A stretch of 64,000 nt of DNA. Source: Magnetospirillum sp. SS-4 (GTDB taxonomy: Bacteria > Pseudomonadota > Alphaproteobacteria > Rhodospirillales > Magnetospirillaceae). Below are positions 1 to 8,668 of the stretch, one piece after another. The notes beneath the pieces are model-generated. The model did no database searches. It was given only the letters and a program-made list of their open reading frames with translations, and was not told where the DNA came from. The stretch is from assembly GCF_902729425.1 (NCBI RefSeq), contig NZ_CACVCH010000024.1, positions 1 to 64,000 of the forward strand. Direction: 5' to 3'. The position numbers and the translations under genes are program-made. Each line of letters opens with the position of its first letter. Within the stretch, counting starts at the first letter, position 1.

Positions 1-393
1 GCGGGTGCCGGTGATGGCGCGGGCCACCGCCGACAGCGATTGATAGGGACGGCCCTGGTATTCGAAGCCGTCCTCGCGCACGGTGACGCAGTGCTCGACG
101 CCCTTCCATTCGCGCACCAGCCTTGTGCCTGCGATGGGGCGATCCAGTTCCTTCTTGCGGCGGCCCTTGGTGGTGTCGAAATCGTCGGCCATGTTCTCCA
201 GCCGGGCGACGGTGGTGACCGCCAGCCCGCCATAGGCCAGTTCCTGGAGGCGGTAGGCCAGCCGGCTTTCCAGGAAGGTTCGGTTGTAGGGCGGCGCCTC
301 GGCCTCGAACAGGTCGCGCCACAACGACTTCAGGTCGGGGATCGGCGCCGTCTTCAGGGCGGCCAAACGGGCCAGCAAAGGGGTTTCGGTCAT
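1..393 (-). CDS. DUF2924 family protein (3' end cut by window edge)
   Basis: Reading leftward from the ATG at 393 gives an open frame of 131 codons that runs off the window start. The product begins MTETPLLARLAALKTAPI and later contains NRTFLESRLAYRLQELAYGG, AGTRLVREWKG and a GFEYQGRPYQSLSAVARAITGT end, the conserved signature of DUF2924. Members are about 140-170 residues, so only the last part is missing. In alphaproteobacterial prophages this family usually precedes a site-specific recombinase on the same strand (family knowledge), so an integrase is expected just left of the window. Its ATG overlaps the stop of the upstream small gene (ATGA), indicating translational coupling. Molecular function is unknown. 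Confidence 0.85.
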   Translation of the reverse strand, partial: MTETPLLARLAALKTAPIPDLKSLWRDLFEAEAPPYNRTFLESRLAYRLQELAYGGLAVTTVARLENMADDFDTTKGRRKKELDRPIAGTRLVREWKGVEHCVTVREDGFEYQGRPYQSLSAVARAITGTR

Positions 394-587
394 GATTTCC
401 TCCGTCGGTTGACGGGGACATGACCGCTCTGGTGGGGCGTATAGTCGAGGCAACTGTCTCTGGCGTCAGCAGATAAACGCCTCGACTTCCGCGCCTTTAG
501 CCGGATCAGGCCGACGGCCAGGATGTCGGCCACCTCGTCCAGGCGTTCAGCGGCGGTCATGCGGTCGGGATGGAGGGCGAGGGACAT
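390..587 (-). CDS. Small hypothetical protein upstream of DUF2924
   Basis: This encodes 65 residues, basic and without membrane segments (starts MSLALHPDRMTAAERLDEVA). The stretch ERLDEVADILAVGLIRLKARKS resembles small proteins that commonly sit directly before DUF2924 genes in alphaproteobacterial phage regions. The stop overlaps the DUF2924 start by four bases. Residues after about 35 look less conserved-like and Arg-rich, so the C-terminus could be degraded or variable. Function is unknown. About 180 bases between this start and the helicase gene at 767 hold no other gene I can support and presumably contain divergent promoters. Confidence 0.6.
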   Translation of the reverse strand: MSLALHPDRMTAAERLDEVADILAVGLIRLKARKSRRLSADARDSCLDYTPHQSGHVPVNRRRKS

Positions 588-766
588 TGTGGATGCCTAA
601 GTCAAGAACCTTTCGGCAACCACCGTAGATGCGAAACCGCATGGGTTCCAAGCGCAGCAGCACTTCCGTCGCAGGATGGCGAAAACAAAGGTGCCGGGGC
701 GAAACGAGGTGAATTGACCTCGGAGCACAGGGGGATCCATGCTCTGCCATCGTTGATGATTTTGGC

Positions 767-2973
<2,207 letters not shown>

Positions 2974-2977
<4 letters not shown>

Positions 2978-3180
2978 TGTCGGCTCTCTCCCTGGTGTGG
3001 GATTGGGCGGAGCAGTTCATCGATGGCATTGCAGATGTGACGCCAAACCGCCCAGCCTTCCGTATCACCGGCCGCCATCAGGTCATCGCAGCGCATGGCG
3101 GCATGCACGGGCGCCTCGTCACCATGGCGGTCAATCAGCAGTTTTGCTGCCCGCCAGATATCGGGGTCAGAAACCGGCAT
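2974..3180 (-). CDS. DUF6961 family small protein
   Basis: This 68-residue soluble protein begins MPVSDPDIWRAAKLLIDRHG and contains AMRCDDLMAAGDTEGWAVWRHICNAIDELL. The pattern of a Trp-containing helix, R-HGD, a GD-x2-G-x2-VW turn and a final amphipathic helix matches DUF6961, a family of small alphaproteobacterial proteins of unknown function. It is the last gene of the leftward operon that starts with the repressor, and it ends tail-to-tail with the recD2 gene (overlapping stop codons). Family assignment is from sequence pattern; no function can be stated. Confidence 0.75.
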
Positions 3181-3189
3181 GGACGGAAC

Positions 3190-3417
3190 TCACAGCAGCC
3201 ACCTCACGATCCCCAGGATATTGATGGCGACAAACGTCACGTTCAAGGCCACCAGCGACGGCTCGCGCATCAGCAGCCCCGCAGCCGACCATGACAGCGA
3301 TGACACCAGGAACAAGACGAATCCCCACCCGCTTGACGGGATATTGGCGGCAACCAGAAGCGCCCCCAGGATGCCCGCCGCCGTCCCCAGCCACTTCAAT
3401 CCACGGAGCATGCTCAT
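3190..3417 (-). CDS. Small integral membrane protein
   Basis: A 75-residue product starts MSMLRGLKWLGTAAGILGALLVA and has three hydrophobic segments (about residues 9-25, 30-45 and 51-70), ending IVRWLL. The start chosen (3417) overlaps the stop of the PLD gene as ATGA, which fits coupled translation; upstream in-frame codons would lie inside the PLD gene. Resemblance to small nicotinamide-transporter-like or YgaP-like membrane proteins is only in hydropathy, so no function is assigned. Expression from the repressor operon suggests it is made in the lysogen, which would fit a superinfection-exclusion or membrane-protection role, but that is inference. Confidence 0.65.
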   Translation of the reverse strand: MSMLRGLKWLGTAAGILGALLVAANIPSSGWGFVLFLVSSLSWSAAGLLMREPSLVALNVTFVAINILGIVRWLL

Positions 3418-3944
3418 CGTCCGGCATACCGTTCGGAATGCTCGGCATGAAATTGCCAATTCCTTGTATATCGCTGCGCCTGGGAGGCGTCGGTGATTAC
3501 CAACAGATTCTCGGCGTTCTTTTCCTGGGCGGCACGGCTGAAGTTGAAACTACCGGTGATGACGCGTTCCCGGTCGATCACCATGATCTTGTTGTGCGCG
3601 ATGGCATGTTCGCGGTCGACGGTCACCGGCACTTTGGCGATGACCAATGTGTCGGCTGCAATCTGTCCCTTGTTTTCACATCCCGCCTTTTCTGCCCTGC
3701 AGAAATTCGACTTGTCGAGGATGGCTCTGACATCGACACCCCGCTTTTTGGCGGCAACCAACGCCTTGACGATATCGGGATTGGTGAAGCTGTACGCCTG
3801 GACCAAGACTTCCCGCTTGGCAGCGGCGAGTTGATTGACAATCACGCCGGTGCAATCCTCACCGGGGGTGAAGCAGGAGACTATGTCGGAACTCCATGCG
3901 GGAGTTGACGCCAGCAGGAAAAGGCTCAGAAGAAAGGGGCGCAT
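3414..3944 (-). CDS. Secreted phospholipase D-like nuclease (Nuc/EndA type)
   Basis: The 176-residue product begins with a clear signal peptide (MRPFLLSLFLLASTPAWSS), so it should be exported to the periplasm. It carries one HKD motif, HNKIMVIDRERVITGSFNFS, followed by NAENLLVI, the hallmark of the small PLD superfamily endonucleases related to Nuc and BfiI, which act as dimers. The N-terminal half has VQAYSFTNPDIVKAL and RGVDVRAILDKSN, also typical. I chose ATG 3944 because GGAG lies just upstream and the signal peptide starts there. It sits in the leftward lysogenic operon downstream of the repressor and DUF3572. A periplasmic nuclease expressed from a prophage could destroy incoming DNA, but this is inference. 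Confidence 0.85.
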   Translation of the reverse strand: MRPFLLSLFLLASTPAWSSDIVSCFTPGEDCTGVIVNQLAAAKREVLVQAYSFTNPDIVKALVAAKKRGVDVRAILDKSNFCRAEKAGCENKGQIAADTLVIAKVPVTVDREHAIAHNKIMVIDRERVITGSFNFSRAAQEKNAENLLVITDASQAQRYTRNWQFHAEHSERYAGR

Positions 3945-3996
3945 GGGGGCTCCATGATGGATGTGATGACGATGAACGGGACGACCCGGGCTCGGA

Positions 3997-4305
3997 TCAA
4001 GGCAGCTTCGCACGCGCCAACATCGTCACCTCCGGCGCCATGGACAGGCTCTGGGCAAATGCGATGGTGGTCTGCTCGTTTCCCAGAACGAAGTCCAGGA
4101 CCGAGCCCAGAAACGCCCTCTCAGTCAAACGACCGCGCACATCATCGAGGCTGTCGCATCCCGTCAGATTGATGAACCTGGGCATCAGGTCTTCGTCTGC
4201 CGCGATAAAGGCCATGGCCTTGATGGCGATGGTCTCGGCATCCTCCACCGTCAGCTTGGGGATCACGACCTTCGGGCGAGGTTGGTAAGGCTTGAACGGG
4301 TCCAC
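3997..4305 (-). CDS. DUF3572 family protein
   Basis: This 102-residue protein contains LTVEDAETIAIKAMAFIAADEDLMPRFINLTG and a C-terminal FLGSVLDFVLGNEQTTIAFAQ, the all-helical DUF3572 pattern found in alphaproteobacteria. I place the start at a GTG (4305) preceded closely by GGAGGA rather than at an ATG 90 bases further up, which would overlap the repressor gene and add a low-complexity Ser/Arg stretch. It lies 40 bases after the repressor stop, in the same leftward operon. DUF3572 members are usually chromosomal and about 90 residues; finding one in a phage immunity operon is a little unusual. Function is unknown. Confidence 0.75.
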   Translation of the reverse strand: MDPFKPYQPRPKVVIPKLTVEDAETIAIKAMAFIAADEDLMPRFINLTGCDSLDDVRGRLTERAFLGSVLDFVLGNEQTTIAFAQSLSMAPEVTMLARAKLP

Positions 4306-4345
4306 TTGTCCTCCGACGGCCAGATGTTTTGGCGATTTGGCCGGC

Positions 4346-5038
4346 TTAAAACTGCTTCGCCGCCCAGATGACGCGCCCGATGATGTTGATCTCATCGGCG
4401 GTGCGCTCGTAGGTCTGGTACTCCGGGTTGATTGACCGGATGACCACAGTCGGCGGATCTGAGTGGGGGATGTGCTCGATCCGCTTGGTCACCAACCCCA
4501 TACCGTCCCAGATAACAAAGATTCCTGGCGGCACCGGCACCTTCTGACTGGTGTCGATGAGGATGCGATCTCCACTGGACAGGAGCGGCTCCATGGAATC
4601 GCCGGTGATGGTGATCATGCGAAGGTCACTTGGCTGAGCGCGAAATTCATAGCGGACCACCGCATCGGGAAATAGCCAGGTCGCCTTGGTTTCTTCCAAG
4701 CCGTCATGCACGGCGCCGTACCCAGCTGAAGCACGAACATCAATCTCGGAAACCGGCAGGAACCCATCCGGGAGAGCCAGACCCACATCGTCCCGCTGGT
4801 TCGGTGATCGTGGCTTGCGCGTCGGGATCTGCGAGTGACGTAGTTCGTCCTCTTCGACGGCCAAATGTTCCGCCAGCGCTTGGCGGACGTCCTCAGCCAG
4901 GATTTTCGGCGTTCCCCGAAATACAAACTGGTGCAGATAGGCGGCATTGCGCCCGATCGCGAGCGAGAGATTTTTCAGATCGGTCTTCTGCTCTTGCACG
5001 AGTTGGAGCAGGCGGAGGCGGACAGGGTCGAGGTCCAT
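4346..5038 (-). CDS. Phage repressor, HTH + S24 peptidase (CI/LexA-like)
   Basis: The 230-residue protein has an N-terminal helix-turn-helix region (QEQKTDLKNLSLAIGRNAAYLHQFVFRG) and a C-terminal S24 autoprotease domain with ITGDSMEPLLSSGDRILID, where the Ser of GDSM is the nucleophile, and VTKRIE, which supplies the Lys. It should bind operators in the divergent region 5039-5127 to hold the prophage dormant and self-cleave when RecA is activated by DNA damage. It heads the leftward operon (DUF3572, PLD nuclease, membrane protein, DUF6961) and is divergent from the Cro-like gene at 5128. Fits COG2932-type phage repressors in length and layout. Confidence 0.92.
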   Translation of the reverse strand: MDLDPVRLRLLQLVQEQKTDLKNLSLAIGRNAAYLHQFVFRGTPKILAEDVRQALAEHLAVEEDELRHSQIPTRKPRSPNQRDDVGLALPDGFLPVSEIDVRASAGYGAVHDGLEETKATWLFPDAVVRYEFRAQPSDLRMITITGDSMEPLLSSGDRILIDTSQKVPVPPGIFVIWDGMGLVTKRIEHIPHSDPPTVVIRSINPEYQTYERTADEINIIGRVIWAAKQF

Positions 5039-5127
5039 GCGGGTATCCCATTGATTCGGCTATGTAGGAAATTAACAATCTTTTCCGTTTGACGCAAGAG
5101 GCGCATGCGGATTTTATATTTCCTATC
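5039..5127. promoter_or_regulatory. Divergent repressor/Cro operator-promoter region
   Basis: This short region separates the repressor from the early operon. It holds an 8-bp inverted repeat, TAGGAAAT at 5065-5072 and ATTTCCTA at 5118-5125, each half lying near one of the two gene starts, which is what paired repressor operators would look like. A rightward promoter candidate is TTGACG at 5089-5094 with TTTTAT at 5112-5117 (17-base spacer). On the other strand TTGCGT and TTAATT are candidate hexamers for the repressor promoter. Operator identity is inferred from position and symmetry only. Confidence 0.55.
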
Positions 5128-5358
5128 ATGAGCACATTAAGCGAACAGTTCCGCGCCACCGTCGAGGCCTTCCTCGCCAATAGCGGCTTCAAGCCCACCG
5201 AGTTTGGGCGTCAAGCCGTTGGCGATCCTTCGTTTGTGCTCGGCTTGCGACGCGGCCGTTCACCGACATTGGCGACCGCCGACAAGGTGATGACCTTCAT
5301 TCGGACGATCGAAACGACCGTCCCGCGAACGGCAAGGAATAGGAAGAATGACGACTGA
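5128..5358 (+). CDS. Cro-like/XRE-type DNA-binding protein
   Basis: This 76-residue protein begins MSTLSEQFRATVEAFLANSG. The segment SGFKPTEFGRQAVGDPSFVLGLRRGRSPTLATADKVMTFI fits a lambda-repressor-like helix-turn-helix with the FV-x-LR-x-GRSP turn seen in many alphaproteobacterial phage regulators. Position as first gene divergent from the repressor suggests a Cro role. An in-frame upstream codon at 5089 would lengthen it by 13 residues, but the ATG at 5128 starts the conserved region and leaves room for the promoter. It overlaps the next gene by 11 bases. Confidence 0.75.
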   Translation: MSTLSEQFRATVEAFLANSGFKPTEFGRQAVGDPSFVLGLRRGRSPTLATADKVMTFIRTIETTVPRTARNRKNDD

Positions 5359-5563
5359 TCGTCCTATCTCACACATCAATCAGGTCCAGCTTTCCCGCCG
5401 GTGGGGCTTGAGCCCCCGCACGCTGGAGAAGTGGCGCTGGCGCGGCAAAGGCCCCCGCTTTCTGAAGCTGGAAGGCAAGGTGGTCTATCGCTTGGACGAT
5501 GTGGTCGCCTACGAGGCCGATCATATGCGCGAGCGGACCGGCGAAACGCGGGTCGCATCATGA
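5348..5563 (+). CDS. Helix-turn-helix (excisionase/MerR-like) protein
   Basis: The 71-residue product contains VQLSRRWGLSPRTLEKWRWRGKGPRFLKLEGKVVYRLDDVVAYE, a standard winged-helix DNA-binding fold of the AlpA/excisionase group: the first helix pair recognises DNA and the GKVVYRLDDV segment forms the wing. Such proteins act as excision factors or as transcriptional activators of early genes. It overlaps the preceding gene by 11 bases and the next gene by an ATGA, so it is part of the same early transcript. Which of the two roles applies cannot be told from sequence. Confidence 0.8.
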   Translation: MTTDRPISHINQVQLSRRWGLSPRTLEKWRWRGKGPRFLKLEGKVVYRLDDVVAYEADHMRERTGETRVAS

Positions 5564-5850
5564 AGCCCCGTACCCTGCCAGTTTTAAGCGAACGCAGCTT
5601 TCTTGCCTGGATTGATCAAGCCCAGCCTGGAGACCGCATCTCGTATCACGAGGGGCTCCTGGCCGTTGATCGGGCACCTGGTCCATCGGCTTTGCACGGA
5701 TCCGCTCGTTCCGAACTCGACCGTATCGCCGACCACGCCATGGCGCAGGCCAAAGACGGTTGCCTGCTGCTCGTGCAGCGCCGCATCGCCGAAGACCGCA
5801 TCGCCTACATCGCCATCAAGGCGAGCGGCGACAAGCCCCGGAGGAACTGA
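5560..5850 (+). CDS. Hypothetical early phage protein
   Basis: The 96-residue product begins MKPRTLPVLSERSFLAWIDQA and contains GDRISYHEGLLAVDR, ARSELDRIADHAMAQAKDGCLLLVQRRI and a C-terminal basic tail. The alternation of a short N-terminal strand region, a helix and a final beta strand suggests a small globular alpha/beta fold. ATG 5560 overlaps the stop of the HTH gene. Comparable small proteins occur at this place in related alphaproteobacterial prophages, but I do not recognise a named family. It is likely soluble and expressed early. Confidence 0.7.
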   Translation: MKPRTLPVLSERSFLAWIDQAQPGDRISYHEGLLAVDRAPGPSALHGSARSELDRIADHAMAQAKDGCLLLVQRRIAEDRIAYIAIKASGDKPRRN

Positions 5851-5852
5851 TT

Positions 5853-6332
5853 ATGACCATCCCAAATCGTCCCAGCCTCGCCGACATGATGCGCCTGCCG
5901 CTGGGTGAGGCCGCCAGCCTGCCGGCGGAAATGCTGGCCCTGCTGCAGGAAGAAGCCGAGCAGACCGTGCGTCTCGCCAAGATGCAGAAGGACTGGCTCG
6001 ACGGCGCGCTGACCCGCCGCTACGCCAACCTCGCCACCGAGCTGCGCAGCCGCGAGGGCAAGGATACCGGCACTGTGCGGTTCGACGACGGCGATATCAC
6101 CGTGGTAGCCGATCTGCCCAAGAAGGTTGAGTGGGACCAGTCGTTGCTGACCGCCATCGTCGAGCGCATCCGCGCCAGCGGCGATGATCCGAGCGAATAC
6201 ATCGAGACCGCCTTCAAGGTGCCGGAGCGCAAATACGGCGCTTGGCCCGCCCACATCCGTACCGCCTTCGAGGCGGCCCGCACGGTCAAGACCGGCAAGC
6301 TGACCTTCACGCTGAAGCCCAACACCCCCTGA
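5853..6332 (+). CDS. Hypothetical phage recombination-module protein
   Basis: This 159-residue protein starts MTIPNRPSLADMMRLPLGEA. Residues about 20-75 are strongly helical (AEMLALLQEEAEQTVRLAKMQKDWLDGALTRRY split over two helices), followed by a beta-rich part (GTVRFDDGDITVVADLPKKVEWD) and a C-terminal region ending GKLTFTLKP. It lies directly before the Sak4-like ATPase, a place often used by recombination accessory genes. Length and helix-then-strand layout could suit a nuclease inhibitor or recombination mediator, but I see no diagnostic motif and assign no function. GAGGAA precedes its ATG. Confidence 0.7.
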   Translation: MTIPNRPSLADMMRLPLGEAASLPAEMLALLQEEAEQTVRLAKMQKDWLDGALTRRYANLATELRSREGKDTGTVRFDDGDITVVADLPKKVEWDQSLLTAIVERIRASGDDPSEYIETAFKVPERKYGAWPAHIRTAFEAARTVKTGKLTFTLKPNTP

Positions 6333-6430
6333 GACAGCGGCGGGGCTGCCCGTTCCGCAAGGGCGGGCCGGCATCCCTTCGGCGCCCGGTCAACGCCCCG
6401 CCGCCCCCGACATCAAGGAGACATGATCCC

Positions 6431-7267
6431 ATGGCCGTTCGCATCATCACCGCCGACGAGCGCCTGTCGTCCGCCGGCAACAAGACCTCGGTGGCCATCT
6501 TCGGCCCACCTGGAGTCGGCAAGACCTCGCTGCTGAAGACCCTGCCGCCCGCCCACACCGTCTGCCTCGACTTGGAGGCGGGCATGAAGTCGGTCCAGGA
6601 CTGGTCCGGTGCCAGCATCCCGGTGCGCAGCTTTGGCGACTTCCGGGACTTGGTGGTGCTGATCGGTGGCCCCGATCCGGCTGCCGATCCCAACGCCTAT
6701 TACAGCGCCCAGCATCACCAGCATGTGCGTTCACTCTATGCCGGATCGGGCGTCGAGGAATTCCTCGCCTCCATGCCGGTGATCTTCGTCGATTCCATCA
6801 CCGACCTCACTCGCCAGGCCATGGCCTTCGCCAAGCAGCAGCCGGAAGCCTTTTCTGACCGCACCGGCAAGCCGGATATCCGTGGCGCCTATGGCCTGCT
6901 GGGGCGCGAGGTAATCCAGGCGCTGAAGCACCTGCAGCACGCGCCGGGCAAGACGGTGATCTTCGTCGGCGTGCTGGAGAAGGTCACCGATGAGTTCAAC
7001 GCCACCACTTGGCAGCCGCAAATGGAGGGATCGAAGGCGGGGCGCGAACTGCCCGGCATCGTCGATCAGGTTATCTCCATGCACCTGTTTTCCCACGACG
7101 CCGACGGCAACTGGGAACTGAACGAGAAGGCCGCCGAGCGCCGCCTCGTTTGCCGCTCCGGCAATCCGTATGGCCTGCCCGCCAAGGATCGCTCCGGTCG
7201 ACTCGATGTGACCGAACCGCCGGACCTCGGCGCCTTGCTGTCCAAGATCAACCGTATCCCCGCCTGA
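6431..7267 (+). CDS. Sak4-like RecA-family ATPase (AAA_24)
   Basis: The 278-residue ATPase has Walker A GPPGVGKT at residues 25-32, a DLEAG motif after the first strand, and a VIFVDSITDLTRQA Walker B. This compact RecA-core layout, with no separate DNA-binding domain, matches the phage Sak4 group of single-strand annealing recombinases. It is followed by a putative ssDNA-binding protein and, further on, an exonuclease, the expected partners in a phage homologous recombination module. A ribosome site (AAGGAGA) precedes the ATG at 6431. An alternative would be a general phage nucleotide-binding protein of the same fold. Confidence 0.8.
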   Translation: MAVRIITADERLSSAGNKTSVAIFGPPGVGKTSLLKTLPPAHTVCLDLEAGMKSVQDWSGASIPVRSFGDFRDLVVLIGGPDPAADPNAYYSAQHHQHVRSLYAGSGVEEFLASMPVIFVDSITDLTRQAMAFAKQQPEAFSDRTGKPDIRGAYGLLGREVIQALKHLQHAPGKTVIFVGVLEKVTDEFNATTWQPQMEGSKAGRELPGIVDQVISMHLFSHDADGNWELNEKAAERRLVCRSGNPYGLPAKDRSGRLDVTEPPDLGALLSKINRIPA

Positions 7268-7286
7268 TTGAAAGGAACACATCACC

Positions 7287-8027
7287 ATGTCCTACGATTT
7301 CAACGACGCCCAGGCCCAGCGCATGCCCGCGGGTGAACTGATCCCGGACGGCACCTTCGCCAAGGTCCGCATGACCATCCGCCCCGGTGGGGTCAATGGC
7401 TCGGTGCCGATGGATGCCGGGCTGCTGAAAGCCGCCGCCGAGAGCGACGCCAAGATGCTGGACTGCGAATTCACCGTGGTCGAGGGGCCATGCGTGCGCC
7501 GCAAGTTCTGGCAGAACTTCACCGTGGCCGGCGGCAAGCTGGACGACAAGGGCCAGTCCATCGCCTGGAATATCTCAAAGGCGTCGTTCCGCGCCATGGT
7601 CGATTCGGCCCTTGGCCTCGACCCCAAGGATATGAGCGATGCCGCCAAGGCCAAGCGGGTCTTACTGGGGTTGAAGCAGTTGGATGGGATCACCTTTGTC
7701 GCCCGCATCATGGTCGAGCCGGCCAGTGATCCGGACAAGTATCACGACCAGAATCGGCTGGCCAATGTGGTGCTACCCGGCGACCAGCAATATGCCCTGA
7801 TCATGAAGGGCGAAACGGTGGAACCGGAACCCATCAACGCCAAGCCGCGCAAGTCGACCAAGACCGCCGCCGGAGGCAATTCCCCTGCCTGGGCCACCGA
7901 GGCAGCCCCGGCCCAGGGGCCCCAACAGCAGGGGGGAGCGGCGTGGTCTCAGCAGCCCCCGGCAGCGGCCCCGCCGCAGGCTTCACCGCAGCCGGCGGCC
8001 AACGGCCCGGCTTGGCTCAATGGCTGA
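7287..8027 (+). CDS. Putative phage ssDNA-binding protein
   Basis: This 246-residue protein has a compact beta-rich N-terminal region of about 170 residues (DGTFAKVRMTIRPGG, MLDCEFTVVEGPCVRRKFWQNF, ANVVLPGD) followed by a long Pro/Ala/Gln-rich disordered tail that ends GPAWLNG. An ordered core plus a flexible tail with a hydrophobic tip is the architecture of single-stranded DNA-binding proteins, and the position next to a Sak4-like recombinase supports that. The final motif is not acidic as in bacterial SSB, so the assignment rests mainly on layout and context. DUF669-type phage proteins are a related possibility. Confidence 0.6.
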   Translation: MSYDFNDAQAQRMPAGELIPDGTFAKVRMTIRPGGVNGSVPMDAGLLKAAAESDAKMLDCEFTVVEGPCVRRKFWQNFTVAGGKLDDKGQSIAWNISKASFRAMVDSALGLDPKDMSDAAKAKRVLLGLKQLDGITFVARIMVEPASDPDKYHDQNRLANVVLPGDQQYALIMKGETVEPEPINAKPRKSTKTAAGGNSPAWATEAAPAQGPQQQGGAAWSQQPPAAAPPQASPQPAANGPAWLNG

Positions 8028-8292
8028 GGGAGATGCCGCTCGTCCTCGGGCGGGCGGCCCCACCATGACCGATGATGAATGGCAGGCGCATACGACGCGC
8101 CAAGCGGCGAAGGCGATCGGCGAATGGCTCGAAGCCCGCGGAAAACTGCACCAGCCCATAAGGGCGCTGGCCATGTGGGAGTTGGAGGCCATGGCCACCA
8201 ACGCCATCGGCAGCTTCATCGTGCTGGCCTCGCAGCGGATCAAGGCGGAGCCCGATCAGCACCCGGAGCTGACCCGGCTCTTGCTGGGCTGA
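8020..8292 (+). CDS. Hypothetical phage protein
   Basis: The frame from 8020 encodes 90 residues; a start at ATG 8065 (MTDDEWQAHTTRQAAKAIGEW) would give 75 and seems more natural because the first 15 residues are Gly/Ala/Arg-rich filler overlapping the previous gene. The product is helical and contains AIRALAMWELEAMATNAIGSFIVLASQRI-like helices, with no transmembrane segment of convincing length. Its stop overlaps the start region of the Cys-containing protein that follows, so the two are probably co-translated. No family recognised. Confidence 0.6.
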   Translation: MAEGDAARPRAGGPTMTDDEWQAHTTRQAAKAIGEWLEARGKLHQPIRALAMWELEAMATNAIGSFIVLASQRIKAEPDQHPELTRLLLG

Positions 8293-8660
8293 GTCTTTGC
8301 GCCATCTGCGGTCGCGAGGCCAAGGGCTTTGGCTATGTCCACCGCCTGCGCCACGACCTTTACTCATTTCATCGCTTCTGCTCGGCCACCTGCCAAAAGG
8401 CCGGTGCCGAGATCGCAGGGAGACAGAACGGTATGATCGACAAGACCGCCCGCGAAACCCAGGCCATCAAGGATGCCCGGCGTCCCTTCGCCGAGGCACT
8501 GACGGCGCTGGCCCTGATGGAGCCGTTCTACAACCGCACACCAGAGGATATCGACCGCCTGATCGAAGCCGCTGTCACCGGCTACGTCGAGTCCATGCAG
8601 CGACAGGCTGGTGTGAAGGAACGCTCCGGCCTGCCGTTCGACGACGAAATTCCATTTTGA
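8289..8660 (+). CDS. DUF6511 family zinc-finger-like protein
   Basis: The product contains CAICGREAKGFGY and, after about 30 residues, FHRFCSATCQ, giving a four-Cys zinc-ribbon-like pair, followed by a helical region that ends SGLPFDDEIPF. This is the DUF6511 layout. The start is uncertain: no ATG, GTG or TTG lies just before the first Cys pair, and the best fit to the operon is a CTG at 8289 overlapping the previous stop (CTGA). A longer in-frame version starting inside the previous gene (ATG 8079) is possible but would add a region that reads like an out-of-frame shadow. Function unknown; probably DNA- or protein-binding. Confidence 0.7.
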   Translation: MSLCAICGREAKGFGYVHRLRHDLYSFHRFCSATCQKAGAEIAGRQNGMIDKTARETQAIKDARRPFAEALTALALMEPFYNRTPEDIDRLIEAAVTGYVESMQRQAGVKERSGLPFDDEIPF

Positions 8661-8668
8661 GGCCCGCC

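Noticed and set aside
40-423. A 127-codon rightward open frame at the left edge
   Set aside because: It is the antisense shadow of the DUF2924 gene, whose leftward translation carries recognisable conserved motifs.
3414-3944. PLD protein considered as the DrmC component of a DISARM system with the helicase and methylase at 50-58 kb
   Set aside because: It has a signal peptide, belongs to the immunity operon 47 kb away, and resembles secreted Nuc/EndA nucleases rather than cytoplasmic DrmC.
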